Origin: Firmicutes bacterium CAG:194
GTDB taxonomy: Bacteria > Bacillota > Clostridia > Lachnospirales > Lachnospiraceae
Length of the DNA: 64,000 bases
Assembly: GCA_000432915.1 (NCBI GenBank)
Contig: HF995248.1
Location: 30,129-94,128 of the forward strand
Direction: 5' to 3'
The translations under genes were made by a program, and so were the position numbers. The number at the start of each line of letters is the position of its first letter. The stretch's first letter is position 1. This document shows, in pieces, positions 43,743 through 52,208 of the stretch. The notes under the pieces are model-generated. The model searched no databases. It saw nothing but the letters and a program-made list of their open reading frames with translations, and was not told the DNA's origin.

Positions 43743-44780
43743 ATGAAGTGGACAAAATTAATGATAAAGACAACTTCCGAGGCAGAGGATATCATCATCA
43801 GTACGATGTACGATCTGGGGCTGGAAGGTGCACAGATTGAGGATAAAGTGCCGCTTACCGCATGGGAAAAGGAGCAGATGTTCGTGGATATTCTGCCGGA
43901 TGGACCAGCAGATGACGGTGTGGCATACCTAAGCTTTTTTGTGGAAGTACCGGAAGAAGGCGATGAAAAACCACAGCTGCCACAGGGACTTGATGGGGCA
44001 GCGGACAACTCTTACTTTCTGGTAAGCAGCGGGCAGGCAGTTGATCTGCCGAAGCTGATCGAGCGCATGCAGCAGGAGCTTGACGACCTGCGTATGTTTA
44101 TGGATATCGGGGAAGGAACGATCACGGTTTCCGAGACGGAAGATAAAGACTGGGTCAATAACTGGAAAAACTTCTTCCATCAGTTTTATATCGATGAACT
44201 TTTGGTAACGCCGTCCTGGGAAGAGGTAAAGCCGGAGGATCAGGGCAGAAAGATCCTGCATATCGATCCGGGCACTGCATTTGGGACAGGTATGCACGAG
44301 ACAACACAGCTCTGTATCCGCCAGTTAAAGAAATATATCACACCGCAGACAGAGCTTCTGGATGTCGGAACAGGCAGTGGTATCTTGGCGATCGTAGCGC
44401 TGATGTATGGCGCCGGGCATGCGGTTGGAACGGATCTGGATCCGTGTGCAACGGAAGCGGTCAGGGAAAATATGGAAATGAATGGAATAGACCCTGCTAA
44501 ATTTGAGATGATGATCGGCAATATCATTACGGAGAAGGAGATCCAGGATCGTGTCGGTTATGGAAAATATGATATCGTAGTAGCCAATATTCTGGCAGAG
44601 GTGCTTGTGCCTCTGATGCCGGTTGTGGCAAAATGTTTAAAGCCGGGCGGAACCGTCATTACCTCCGGAATCATCAACGGAAAAGAAGGGCTTGTGGCAG
44701 ATGCCATGAAAGCTGCCGGTCTTACTGTCGTTGAGATCACCCAGCAAGGAGAGTGGATGCAATGTACCAGTTCTTTGTAG
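43743..44780 (+). CDS. prmA: Ribosomal protein L11 methyltransferase
   Basis: 345 residues. N-terminal L11-binding domain, then a class I SAM domain with LDVGTGSGILAI and the catalytic-loop VVANILAEVLVPL. PrmA trimethylates L11. ATG 43743 was taken rather than the GTG at 43740 because spacing from AGAAAGGA suits either and ATG is stronger. It overlaps rsmE by 19 bases, a pairing conserved across Firmicutes next to dnaJ. Confidence 0.95.
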   Translation: MKWTKLMIKTTSEAEDIIISTMYDLGLEGAQIEDKVPLTAWEKEQMFVDILPDGPADDGVAYLSFFVEVPEEGDEKPQLPQGLDGAADNSYFLVSSGQAVDLPKLIERMQQELDDLRMFMDIGEGTITVSETEDKDWVNNWKNFFHQFYIDELLVTPSWEEVKPEDQGRKILHIDPGTAFGTGMHETTQLCIRQLKKYITPQTELLDVGTGSGILAIVALMYGAGHAVGTDLDPCATEAVRENMEMNGIDPAKFEMMIGNIITEKEIQDRVGYGKYDIVVANILAEVLVPLMPVVAKCLKPGGTVITSGIINGKEGLVADAMKAAGLTVVEITQQGEWMQCTSSL

Positions 44781-45517
44781 AGCCGGGCGCGATCAGCGAA
44801 AAGCAGGTCGTCATTACCGGAAAAGATGTCAATCATATTAAAAACGTCCTGCGCATGAAGGTCGGCGAGGAGATCGCGGTCAGTAACGGCGTCGATGGCA
44901 GAGAATACAGATGCGGCATTTTGCAGATGACAGAAGATGCGGTGATCTGCGAACTGCGCTTTATCAAAGAAGACGGCGTAGAACTGCCTTCCAAAATTTA
45001 TCTTTTTCAGGGACTTCCCAAGGCGGATAAGATGGAACTCATCATCCAGAAGGCAGTGGAGCTCGGTGCTTACGAGATCATTCCGGTCGCGACAAAACGC
45101 ACGGTTGTAAAGCTGGATGCCAAGAAGGAAAAGAGCAAGCATGCGCGCTGGCAGGCGATCAGTGAGGCGGCGGCAAAGCAAAGCAAACGGGCGGTCATTC
45201 CGCAGGTACATTCTGTGATGAGCTACGCTGAGGCACTTACCTATGCGGATGCGCTCAATGTCAGACTGATCCCGTACGAAATGGCGGAAGATATGGCAAA
45301 AACACGCAGCCTGATCGAAGAGATAAGACCCGGGCAGAGCATCGGTATTTTCATCGGCCCGGAAGGCGGATTTGCACCGGAGGAGATTGAGCAGGCAATG
45401 GCACATGCCACGCAGCCGATCACGCTGGGCAAGCGGATCCTGCGGACGGAAACAGCCGGTATGACAGTGCTTTCGATTTTGATGTATACACTCGAAGGAC
45501 AGGAACTGAAAGCGTAA
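44762..45517 (+). CDS. rsmE: 16S rRNA (uracil1498-N3)-methyltransferase
   Basis: 251 residues. N-terminal PUA-like domain (HIKNVLRMKVGEEIAVSNG) and a C-terminal SPOUT knot (IGIFIGPEGGFAPEEIEQA, LGKRILRTETAG). ATG 44762 follows AAGGAGAG inside the prmA end. It methylates N3 of U1498 in 16S rRNA of the assembled 30S subunit. Confidence 0.95.
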   Translation: MYQFFVEPGAISEKQVVITGKDVNHIKNVLRMKVGEEIAVSNGVDGREYRCGILQMTEDAVICELRFIKEDGVELPSKIYLFQGLPKADKMELIIQKAVELGAYEIIPVATKRTVVKLDAKKEKSKHARWQAISEAAAKQSKRAVIPQVHSVMSYAEALTYADALNVRLIPYEMAEDMAKTRSLIEEIRPGQSIGIFIGPEGGFAPEEIEQAMAHATQPITLGKRILRTETAGMTVLSILMYTLEGQELKA

Positions 45518-45563
45518 AAAATGCATAAGATAAGATAGGACAAAAGCGGAAAGGAAGACGAAA

Positions 45564-46718
45564 ATGGAAGTATATTTGGATAACTCCGCAACGACGAAGG
45601 TATATGATGAGGTCGTGCAGCTTACTTCAAAGATCATGTCTGAGGATTACGGAAATCCCTCCAGCATGCATCAGAAGGGTGTGGATGCGGAAGTTTATGT
45701 GAAAGAAGCAAAAGAAAGGATCGCTAAGACACTGAAGGTACAGGAAAAGGAGATCTTCTTTACTTCCGGCGGTACAGAATCCGATAACTGGGCGCTGATG
45801 GGTGCAGCGAGTGCAAACAGCAGAGCGGGCAGACATCTGATCACAACCAAAATAGAACATCCTGCAATCCTGCAGACAATGGAATATCTGGAAAGCATCG
45901 GCTATGAAGTGACTTATCTGCCGGTCGATGAAAAAGGCGTTTTACGTCTGGATGCACTGGAGCAGGCGATCAGACCGGATACGATACTGGTATCCATTAT
46001 GCATGTGAATAACGAAGTGGGTGCGATCCAGCCGATCGAAGAGGCCGGTGCACTGATCAAACGCATGAATCCGCATACGCTGTTCCATGTAGATGCGGTG
46101 CAGGGCTTTGGCAAGCTTCGTATTTATCCAAAGAAAAGTCATGTAGATATGCTTTCGGTGAGTGGACATAAAATCCACGGACCAAAGGGTGTCGGCATTT
46201 TGTATATTGATGAACATGTGAAGATCAAACCGATCATTTTCGGCGGCGGTCAGCAGAAGGGAATGCGATCCGGAACGGAAAATGTCCCGGGAATCGCGGG
46301 CATCGGCAAAGCAACAGAGTTGTCATACGCTAACCTTGATCGCGATGTGGAACGGTTATATGAACTGAAACGCTATTTTGAAGATGGGCTGCAGAAGCTG
46401 AGTGGTGTTGTCATTAACGGTCCGCTTTATGAACAGGGAGCACCGCATATCGTCAGTGCATCTTTTGCGGGTGTCAGAAGTGAAGTACTTCTGCATGCAC
46501 TGGAGGATAAGGGCATTTATGTTTCCGCAGGCAGTGCCTGTGCATCCAATAAGCATACGGTCAGTGCTACGTTAAAGGCAATGGGCATCAGCCAGAATCT
46601 GCTGGATTCCACGATCCGTTTCAGCTTCAGCGTCTTTACAACCGCGGAGGAATTGGACTATACTTTACAGTGTTTATATGATATACTGCCGATGTTACGC
46701 AAGTATACAAGGTATTGA
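45564..46718 (+). CDS. Cysteine desulfurase (NifS/IscS-like)
   Basis: 384 residues. N-terminal VYLDNSATTKV, the PLP lysine in SVSGHKIHGPKG, and the active cysteine loop GSACASNKH. It releases sulfur from cysteine as a persulfide. It lies 23 bases before thiI, so it most likely feeds 4-thiouridine synthesis, as NifZ-ThiI does in Bacillus; it may also supply the SmsCB Fe-S pair encoded elsewhere in the window, which has no desulfurase beside it. Confidence 0.93.
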   Translation: MEVYLDNSATTKVYDEVVQLTSKIMSEDYGNPSSMHQKGVDAEVYVKEAKERIAKTLKVQEKEIFFTSGGTESDNWALMGAASANSRAGRHLITTKIEHPAILQTMEYLESIGYEVTYLPVDEKGVLRLDALEQAIRPDTILVSIMHVNNEVGAIQPIEEAGALIKRMNPHTLFHVDAVQGFGKLRIYPKKSHVDMLSVSGHKIHGPKGVGILYIDEHVKIKPIIFGGGQQKGMRSGTENVPGIAGIGKATELSYANLDRDVERLYELKRYFEDGLQKLSGVVINGPLYEQGAPHIVSASFAGVRSEVLLHALEDKGIYVSAGSACASNKHTVSATLKAMGISQNLLDSTIRFSFSVFTTAEELDYTLQCLYDILPMLRKYTRY

Positions 46719-46741
46719 GCATAGAAAAGAAAGGGAAAATT

Positions 46742-47920
46742 ATGTTTACAGCATTTTTGATAAAATATGCAGAGATCGGTGTCAAAGGCAGAAACCGGTA
46801 TCTGTTTGAGGATGCACTGGTCGATCAGATCCGCTTTGCACTCAGCAAGATCGATGGTGAATTTGCTGTCCGCAAGACACAGGGTCGTATTTACGTGGAT
46901 GCACAGTCTGCATTTGATTTTGATGAAACGGTAGAAGCACTCAAGAAGGTGTTTGGTATTTCAGGTATCTGCCCGGTCGTTTATGTCGAGGATGAGGGAT
47001 TTGAAAAGCTTTCCGGGACGATCGTGAATTATGTCAAGACAGTTTATCCGGAAGGCAATAAGACCTTCAAGGTATGTGCAAGACGCGCCAGAAAGAATTA
47101 TCCGATGCGCTCCATGGAGATCAACTGTGAGCTTGGCGGCGTCATTCTGGATGCATGCCCGGATATGAAGGTAGATGTGCATCATCCGGATTTTGAACTG
47201 AATGTGGAGATCAGAGAAAAGATCTATATCTATTCCGAGATCATTCCGGGACCGGGCGGAATGCCTGTCGGAACAGGCGGTAAAGCGATGCTCCTGCTTT
47301 CCGGCGGAATCGATTCCCCTGTTGCGGGTTATATGATCAGCAAACGTGGCGTGAAGCTGGAGGCAACTTATTTCCATGCACCGCCTTATACATCAGAACG
47401 TGCAAAACAGAAGGTTGTCGATCTGGCAAAATATGTTGCGGCCTATGCGGGACCGATCCGCCTGCACGTTGTAAACTTTACGGATGTACAGCTTGCCATT
47501 TATGAGAAATGCCCACATGATGAGCTGACGATCATTATGCGCCGCTACATGATGCGGATCGCAGAAACGATCGCAAAAGAAACAGACTGCCTTGGGCTTG
47601 TAACGGGCGAAAGCATCGGTCAGGTGGCTTCCCAGACGATGCAGAGTCTTGTTGCAACAAACGAAGTATGCGAGCTGCCTGTATACAGACCGCTGATCGC
47701 ATTTGATAAGCAGGATATCGTGGATATTTCCGAAAAGATCAATACCTACGAAACATCTATTCTGCCGTTTGAGGACTGCTGCACCATCTTTGTGGCAAAG
47801 CATCCTGTTACCAAGCCGAATGTAAAGGTGATCAGAGGACATGAAAAGAATCTCGAAGGCACAGTGGAAGAGCTGGTCAAGACAGCACTTGAAACAAGAG
47901 AGATCATAGAGATTGAATAA
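46742..47920 (+). CDS. thiI: tRNA 4-thiouridine synthase ThiI
   Basis: 392 residues. NFLD and THUMP domains followed by a PP-loop ATPase with LLSGGIDSPVAGYMI. It ends at about the length typical of forms without the rhodanese domain, so sulfur must come directly from the cysteine desulfurase encoded upstream. ATG 46742 follows AAAGGGA. ThiI adenylates U8 of tRNA and replaces O4 with sulfur; it can also act in thiazole synthesis. Confidence 0.95.
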   Translation: MFTAFLIKYAEIGVKGRNRYLFEDALVDQIRFALSKIDGEFAVRKTQGRIYVDAQSAFDFDETVEALKKVFGISGICPVVYVEDEGFEKLSGTIVNYVKTVYPEGNKTFKVCARRARKNYPMRSMEINCELGGVILDACPDMKVDVHHPDFELNVEIREKIYIYSEIIPGPGGMPVGTGGKAMLLLSGGIDSPVAGYMISKRGVKLEATYFHAPPYTSERAKQKVVDLAKYVAAYAGPIRLHVVNFTDVQLAIYEKCPHDELTIIMRRYMMRIAETIAKETDCLGLVTGESIGQVASQTMQSLVATNEVCELPVYRPLIAFDKQDIVDISEKINTYETSILPFEDCCTIFVAKHPVTKPNVKVIRGHEKNLEGTVEELVKTALETREIIEIE

Positions 47921-47934
47921 AAATAGAAAAAGAA

Positions 47935-47960
47935 AAACGAGCAGCCTGGCTGCTCGTTTC
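47935..47960. terminator. Bidirectional terminator between thiI and the HPr-like gene
   Basis: AAACGAGCAG and CTGCTCGTTT are complementary arms around a CCTGG centre (47935-47959), with A-rich sequence before and T-rich after, so it can stop transcription from both sides. Confidence 0.8.
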
Positions 47961-48001
47961 AATCTTCTGTTTGAGGATCTCACAAAGTGAGATCAGATGC
48001 A

Positions 48002-48232
48002 TTAAACTGTGTAGTTCTTTAAAACCTTCATAACATCTTCAGCATCGCCTTCTGCATGGATGTTTAAATCGATCGGCTTAGATAAATCTAAGCTGAAAAT
48101 ACCCATGATAGACTTTGCATCGATTACGTATCTTCCTGATACTAAATCAAAATCATAATCAAATTTTGTGATGTCGTTTACGAATGATTTTACTTTGTCA
48201 ATTGAGTTTAATGAAATCTGTACTGTTTTCAT
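48002..48232 (-). CDS. HPr-family protein lacking the phosphoryl-transfer histidine
   Basis: 76 residues on the reverse strand with AGGAGG ahead. The HPr fold is evident from VNDITKFDYDFDL, AKSIMGIFSLDLS and AEGDAEDVMKVL. Aligning these with HPr puts S10 where HPr has His15, so the PTS phospho-relay is not possible. S41 in KSIMG matches the regulatory Ser46 phosphorylated by HPr kinase. This is the pattern of Crh, a regulatory HPr paralogue used in catabolite repression with CcpA, though it may be an independent loss. It is the only reverse-strand gene in this half of the window apart from none nearby, and is a single-gene unit. Confidence 0.85.
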   Translation of the reverse strand: MKTVQISLNSIDKVKSFVNDITKFDYDFDLVSGRYVIDAKSIMGIFSLDLSKPIDLNIHAEGDAEDVMKVLKNYTV

Positions 48233-48332
48233 TTGAATTACCTCCTTTTGTTTTAATACCTTCGCTTATTATACTAAAGAAAAGGGGATAAAAAGTCAAT
48301 ACGAAAACCATACAAAAAAAGTGAGGATAACA

Positions 48333-49757
48333 ATGAAAAGTGTGGCATTACATAACCTGGGTTGTAAGGTCAATTCTTACGAGCTTGACGTTATGCAGCA
48401 ATATCTACAAAATGAAGGATATAAAATTGTAAATTTTAACCAAAAAGCGGATATTTATATTATCAATACGTGCACGGTAACAAACATAGCGGACCGGAAA
48501 AGCAGACAGATGCTGCATCGTGCCAAGAAGCAGAATCCGGATGCGATCGTTGTGGCAGTGGGCTGCTATGTGCAGACAAATGAGGCTGAGATCGAGAAGG
48601 ATGACTGCATTGATCTGGCGATCGGAAATAACAGGAAAAATGAGTTGGTGGAGATCATAGAGGCTTATCTGGACAAGCGTCAAAGTCAGACACCGGATGA
48701 GCAGACTACCGCATCATCGGAGAAGACGTCCGGTGTGGCACCGGACAAGACACTGGGTCACACTTCTGTGATCGATATCAATGCGGAAAAAGAATATGAA
48801 GAGATGCAGCTTGTACATACTGCAGAGCACACCCGTGCTTATATCAAAATTCAGGACGGCTGCAATCAGTTCTGCAGCTATTGCGTGATCCCGTTTGCAA
48901 GAGGGCGTGTCCGTTCCAGAAAGCCGGAGCAGGTGGAAGAGGAAGTCAGAAGACTTGCAGAAGCCGGCTATCATGAGATCGTCCTGACAGGAATTCATTT
49001 AAGTTCCTATGGGCTTGATTTTCATGGCGAGTCATACAATACGACCGGCGGACAGGGCAATGAGCAGGAACTTTTGCGGCTGATCGAGCGGATCCATGCG
49101 GTAGACGGCATTACCCGTATCCGTCTGGGATCGTTAGAACCCCGTGTGATCACAGAAGCATTTGCAGGCGCGCTTGCAGCACTGCCAAAGGTCTGCCCGC
49201 ATTTCCACCTGTCACTCCAGAGCGGCTGTGACAGTGTGCTGAAGCGGATGAACAGAAGATATACGACAGAGGAGTTTGCCCGGAGCGTGGAAATCCTGCG
49301 CCTTGTGTACGAGCATCCTGCGATCACGACGGATGTGATCACGGGATTCCCGGGAGAAACCGAGGAAGAGTTTGCACAGACAGTTTCCTATCTTGAAAAG
49401 ATCCGTTTTTTTGAGATGCATGTCTTCCCATATTCCAGAAGGGAAGGAACTGTAGCGGCTGATATGCCCGGACAGCTCACAGAAAAAGAAAAGAAGCAGC
49501 GTAGCAGTGTACTGCTTGCCATGACTGCAAGACATTCTAAGGAATACCGGGAATATTATATCGGAAAAGAGCAGGAAGTGCTGTTTGAGCAGTGCCATGA
49601 AATAGAAGGCAGACAGTATCTGACCGGGCATACACGCAACTATGTACGCGTGGCAGTTCCGGTGGAAGAAATCGATCCGGCAGAAATGACGAATCAGGAA
49701 CGCATCTGCTGCCTGACAGGCTTTGCAGATGACGAGACCCTGCTCGGCACTTATTAA
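48333..49757 (+). CDS. mtaB: tRNA t6A37 methylthiotransferase MtaB
   Basis: 474 residues of the methylthiotransferase family. N-terminal UPF0004 cysteines in LGCKVNS, NTCTVT and VGCYVQ for one 4Fe-4S cluster; radical-SAM CNQFCSYC for the second; and a C-terminal TRAM-like domain. It converts t6A37 to ms2t6A37 in ANN-decoding tRNAs. ATG 48333 is preferred to GTG 48321 because GTGAGG then serves as ribosome site. A variable Thr/Ser-rich insert (about 114-145) precedes the radical-SAM core. Confidence 0.94.
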   Translation: MKSVALHNLGCKVNSYELDVMQQYLQNEGYKIVNFNQKADIYIINTCTVTNIADRKSRQMLHRAKKQNPDAIVVAVGCYVQTNEAEIEKDDCIDLAIGNNRKNELVEIIEAYLDKRQSQTPDEQTTASSEKTSGVAPDKTLGHTSVIDINAEKEYEEMQLVHTAEHTRAYIKIQDGCNQFCSYCVIPFARGRVRSRKPEQVEEEVRRLAEAGYHEIVLTGIHLSSYGLDFHGESYNTTGGQGNEQELLRLIERIHAVDGITRIRLGSLEPRVITEAFAGALAALPKVCPHFHLSLQSGCDSVLKRMNRRYTTEEFARSVEILRLVYEHPAITTDVITGFPGETEEEFAQTVSYLEKIRFFEMHVFPYSRREGTVAADMPGQLTEKEKKQRSSVLLAMTARHSKEYREYYIGKEQEVLFEQCHEIEGRQYLTGHTRNYVRVAVPVEEIDPAEMTNQERICCLTGFADDETLLGTY

Positions 49758-49812
49758 GAAAACAGGGAATTGTCAGTATCCCGGAATAATGCTATAATGT
49801 AATAAGCACAAA

Positions 49813-50014
49813 GAAAAACAAGCGACACCGAAGGTGGCATTTGTTTTTCTGTGCTTATTAACGAGCAAATATCCTGCGGAGCAGGATGAAGAGTGCGAAG
49901 CACGGATTTGCGAGTATGAAACAGGTGAAGAAAAACAAGCGACACCGAAGGTGGCATTTGTTTTTCTGTGCTTATTAACGAGCAAATATCCTGCAAAGCA
50001 GGATGAAGAGTGCG
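49813..50014 (+). repeat. Tandem pair of 85-bp hairpin repeats in the mtaB-downstream gap
   Basis: The gap 49758-50081 holds no convincing gene. Units 49813-49897 and 49930-50014 are 85 bp each, differ only at two bases in a loop, and are separated by 32 bp. Each unit has an AAACAA...TTGTTTTTC stem tipped by CACC-GAA-GGTG (terminator-like) and an ATCCTGC-NNA-GCAGGAT hairpin (GGA loop at 49878-49880, AAA at 49995-49997). The interval contains GTGC-GAA-GCAC (49893-49903) and TTTGCGAGT, echoing the array at 59.4-59.8 kb. The first unit may terminate mtaB transcription. Confidence 0.85.
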
Positions 50015-50081
50015 GTATAAAGTCTTTTCAGGGCATGGGGGCAGCAGAAAAGACAGATCATGTAGAAGGTGGGGTACCAAT

Positions 50082-50963
50082 ATGAAATACACAAAGGACG
50101 AGATCGCTGAGATTGATCGTGTAGCAAAAGAGACATCACAGGCAATCATGGAGCATTTCCCGAAGGATGCAGATTTCGAGATTGAAATGCCGCTTGAAAC
50201 AACAAACAGTGAGAATGGCAATCTGCTTCTGCGTGTAGATGCCAATACATTTGAGATCAGCATTGGCGAAAATTCCTTTAATTTCATGAAAAAAGCAAGC
50301 CTGTCCGATTCGACCATGTCGACGAAACAGCAGGAAATCACAGATTTAAAATATAAGTTTTTAAAGAGCGTGCTTGTGATCGGTCTGCCGTCGTTAAATG
50401 CCAGACTGGAAAAGCAGGTAAAAGACAGACAGGCAATGCACGATTATATTATGAAGATCGGTGTGAGCGTCGGTATTGCCGTACAGCAGGCAGGGGCAAA
50501 GACAGTAAGCCCGGCTGCGGCAGTTTCCCGTCAGCAGGTAGATTACTATATCAACCTGATCAAGGAGCAGCTTACAAGACTGGCATTCAGCTCAGAGATC
50601 AATCCGACTACGAGAGGCAGTATCGTGATCCACGGAGAAAGCTCAGACCGTACGATCCGTATTGATGAAACGGTTTACGATTCTCTGACAAACCAGCAGT
50701 CTGTGCATGAAATCTATTATTATCTCGATACAAAAGAGATCAAATATTACGAAAATGGCAAGCATAAAAATATCAGTGATCTGTTTATGTCGATCACTGC
50801 TTCCGAGAAATACAAAAAGATCTTCAATGAGGTCAATCTGCTGCTGAAAAAAGAAGTTGTGATTGATAAAGATGTGGAAAATTTTGTGCAGTCACAGAAG
50901 CCGGTAGAGAACGAATTTTTGAAGCCGGAAATGAATTCCTTTAAGCAGACACATATGGAGTAG
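50082..50963 (+). CDS. Hypothetical cytoplasmic protein
   Basis: 293 residues starting MKYTKDEIAEIDRVAKET, with GGTGGGG ahead. No membrane span, signal or recognised motif. It appears to be a soluble alpha/beta protein with a charged C-terminal helix. It is preceded by the 85-bp repeats and followed by the ireB promoter, so it is probably a single-gene unit. In-frame codons reaching back to 50010 fall within the repeat and lack a ribosome site. I do not recognise its family. Confidence 0.7.
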   Translation: MKYTKDEIAEIDRVAKETSQAIMEHFPKDADFEIEMPLETTNSENGNLLLRVDANTFEISIGENSFNFMKKASLSDSTMSTKQQEITDLKYKFLKSVLVIGLPSLNARLEKQVKDRQAMHDYIMKIGVSVGIAVQQAGAKTVSPAAAVSRQQVDYYINLIKEQLTRLAFSSEINPTTRGSIVIHGESSDRTIRIDETVYDSLTNQQSVHEIYYYLDTKEIKYYENGKHKNISDLFMSITASEKYKKIFNEVNLLLKKEVVIDKDVENFVQSQKPVENEFLKPEMNSFKQTHME

Positions 50964-50975
50964 GTTACATAATAC

Positions 50976-51004
50976 TTGAAAAAACACAGAAAAAGGGTTA
51001 CAAT
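50976..51004 (+). promoter_or_regulatory. Promoter of the ireB-ruvX operon
   Basis: TTGAAA (50976-50981), 17 bases, TACAAT (50999-51004); AGGGG and the ATG at 51032 follow at suitable distances. Confidence 0.75.
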
Positions 51005-51031
51005 ACCAAAAACAGACAGGGGCGTGATGAA

Positions 51032-51295
51032 ATGCAGGATTTGGGAAATACACAATATTTTAAAGTGGAAGTAGAGCCGGAAACAGGTGTGAAGGTCGTT
51101 CTTTCTACAGTATACGAGGCTTTGAGCGAAAAAGGATACAATCCGGTAAATCAGATCGTCGGTTATATCATGTCGGGAGATCCTACTTATATCACAAGCC
51201 ATAAGAATGCCAGAAGCCTGATCATGAAGGTGGAACGGGATGAACTGGTAGAGGAAATGCTCAGAGAGTACATTAAAACGAATCATTGGAAATAG
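51032..51295 (+). CDS. ireB: IreB-family regulatory phosphoprotein (DUF965)
   Basis: 87 residues. The DUF965 core is clear: LSTVYEALSEKGYNPVNQIVGYIMSGDPTYITSHKNAR. In Enterococcus faecalis IreB is a substrate of the PASTA kinase IreK and affects cephalosporin resistance. The N-terminal threonine (NTQYFKVE) is a candidate phosphosite by analogy. ireB-ruvX order is conserved in Firmicutes. Confidence 0.95.
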   Translation: MQDLGNTQYFKVEVEPETGVKVVLSTVYEALSEKGYNPVNQIVGYIMSGDPTYITSHKNARSLIMKVERDELVEEMLREYIKTNHWK

Positions 51296-51307
51296 TGAGG
51301 ATATACT

Positions 51308-51739
51308 ATGCGTATTATGGGTTTGGATTTCGGATCAAAGACGGTGGGTGTTGCTGTAAGTGATCCGCTCGGACTGACAGCGCAGAGTCTGGAGATCATT
51401 CGCAGAAAGTCTGAAAATAAATTGAGACAGACCTATGCCAGGATTGAAGAACTGGCAGCACAATATGAAGTGGAGAAATTTGTAGTAGGATTACCGAAGA
51501 ATATGAATGCAACAGAAGGTGAGCGCGCAGAGAAGTCGCGTGCATTTGCAGATGCGCTTTTCCGCAGGACCGGGATTGAGGTGGTCATGTGGGACGAGAG
51601 ACTCACAACTGTAGCAGCGGACAGGACAATGATGGAAGCAGGAATCCGCAGGGAAGACCGTAAAGAATATGTGGATGCCATAGCAGCTTCTTATATATTA
51701 CAAGGGTATCTGGATTATCTCCAGAACCGGAAAGCGTAG
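51308..51739 (+). CDS. ruvX: Holliday-junction resolvase-like RuvX (YqgF)
   Basis: 143 residues with the RNase H-like fold: MGLDFGSKTVGVAVSDPLG at the start, VGLPKNMNAT, and WDERLTT with the acidic residues of the active site. The family acts in pre-16S rRNA 5' processing and possibly on Holliday junctions. 12 bases after ireB. Confidence 0.95.
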   Translation: MRIMGLDFGSKTVGVAVSDPLGLTAQSLEIIRRKSENKLRQTYARIEELAAQYEVEKFVVGLPKNMNATEGERAEKSRAFADALFRRTGIEVVMWDERLTTVAADRTMMEAGIRREDRKEYVDAIAASYILQGYLDYLQNRKA

Positions 51740-51747
51740 ATGACAGA

Positions 51748-52038
51748 ATGACAGATGGAAATAACCTGGAAAAGGTTGAATTCATACCGGATGAAGAGGG
51801 AGAAAAAGTACAGTTTTATGTGTTGGAGCGGACACGCCTTGGCGGTGTGGATTATCTGCTCGTGACAGATCAGCCGGATGGGGATGCACAGGCGCTGATC
51901 TTAAAGGACATTACAGAAAATGACGGGGACGAAAGTGTTTACCGTATTGTATCAGACGATAAAGAACTGGATGCAGTAGCAGCAGTTTTTGAAAATATGC
52001 TGGATGATATTGAATTCGTGGAAGACGAAGAAGAATAA
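51748..52038 (+). CDS. DUF1292 protein (YrzB-like)
   Basis: 96 residues, acidic, with the DUF1292 pattern: VEFIPDEEGEKVQFYVLE, VDYLLVTD, and ending in an EFVEDEEE tail. Function unknown. Its place right after ruvX matches Bacillus yrzB. Confidence 0.9.
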   Translation: MTDGNNLEKVEFIPDEEGEKVQFYVLERTRLGGVDYLLVTDQPDGDAQALILKDITENDGDESVYRIVSDDKELDAVAAVFENMLDDIEFVEDEEE

Positions 52039-52208
52039 GACCGGCAGACAAAATATAAATTATTAATAAAACAAAGAGAGTACTTTGTACAATTCTATGG
52101 ATGAAGGGCTTGCCGTTCCATGACCGGGAAAGACGAACTGGCAGCGTGTGTGCATAGTATTTTACCGGGAGACTTTCTTTGCGTTTCAAGAATGTGGAGG
52201 AAAAACAA

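Noticed and set aside
44558..45637. Long reverse-strand open frame of 359 codons
   Set aside because: It lies wholly over prmA and rsmE, which have clear family motifs; it has no ribosome site and its translation is Cys/His/Leu-rich as expected of an antisense shadow.
49813..50014. Two repeats spaced by 32 bases looked at first like a minimal CRISPR array
   Set aside because: Units are 85 bp, only two exist, they contain several hairpins, and no cas genes are near.
49834..50085. 83-codon forward frame with an internally repeated protein
   Set aside because: It reads through the two 85-bp repeats, and its repetition simply reflects the DNA repeat; no ribosome site.
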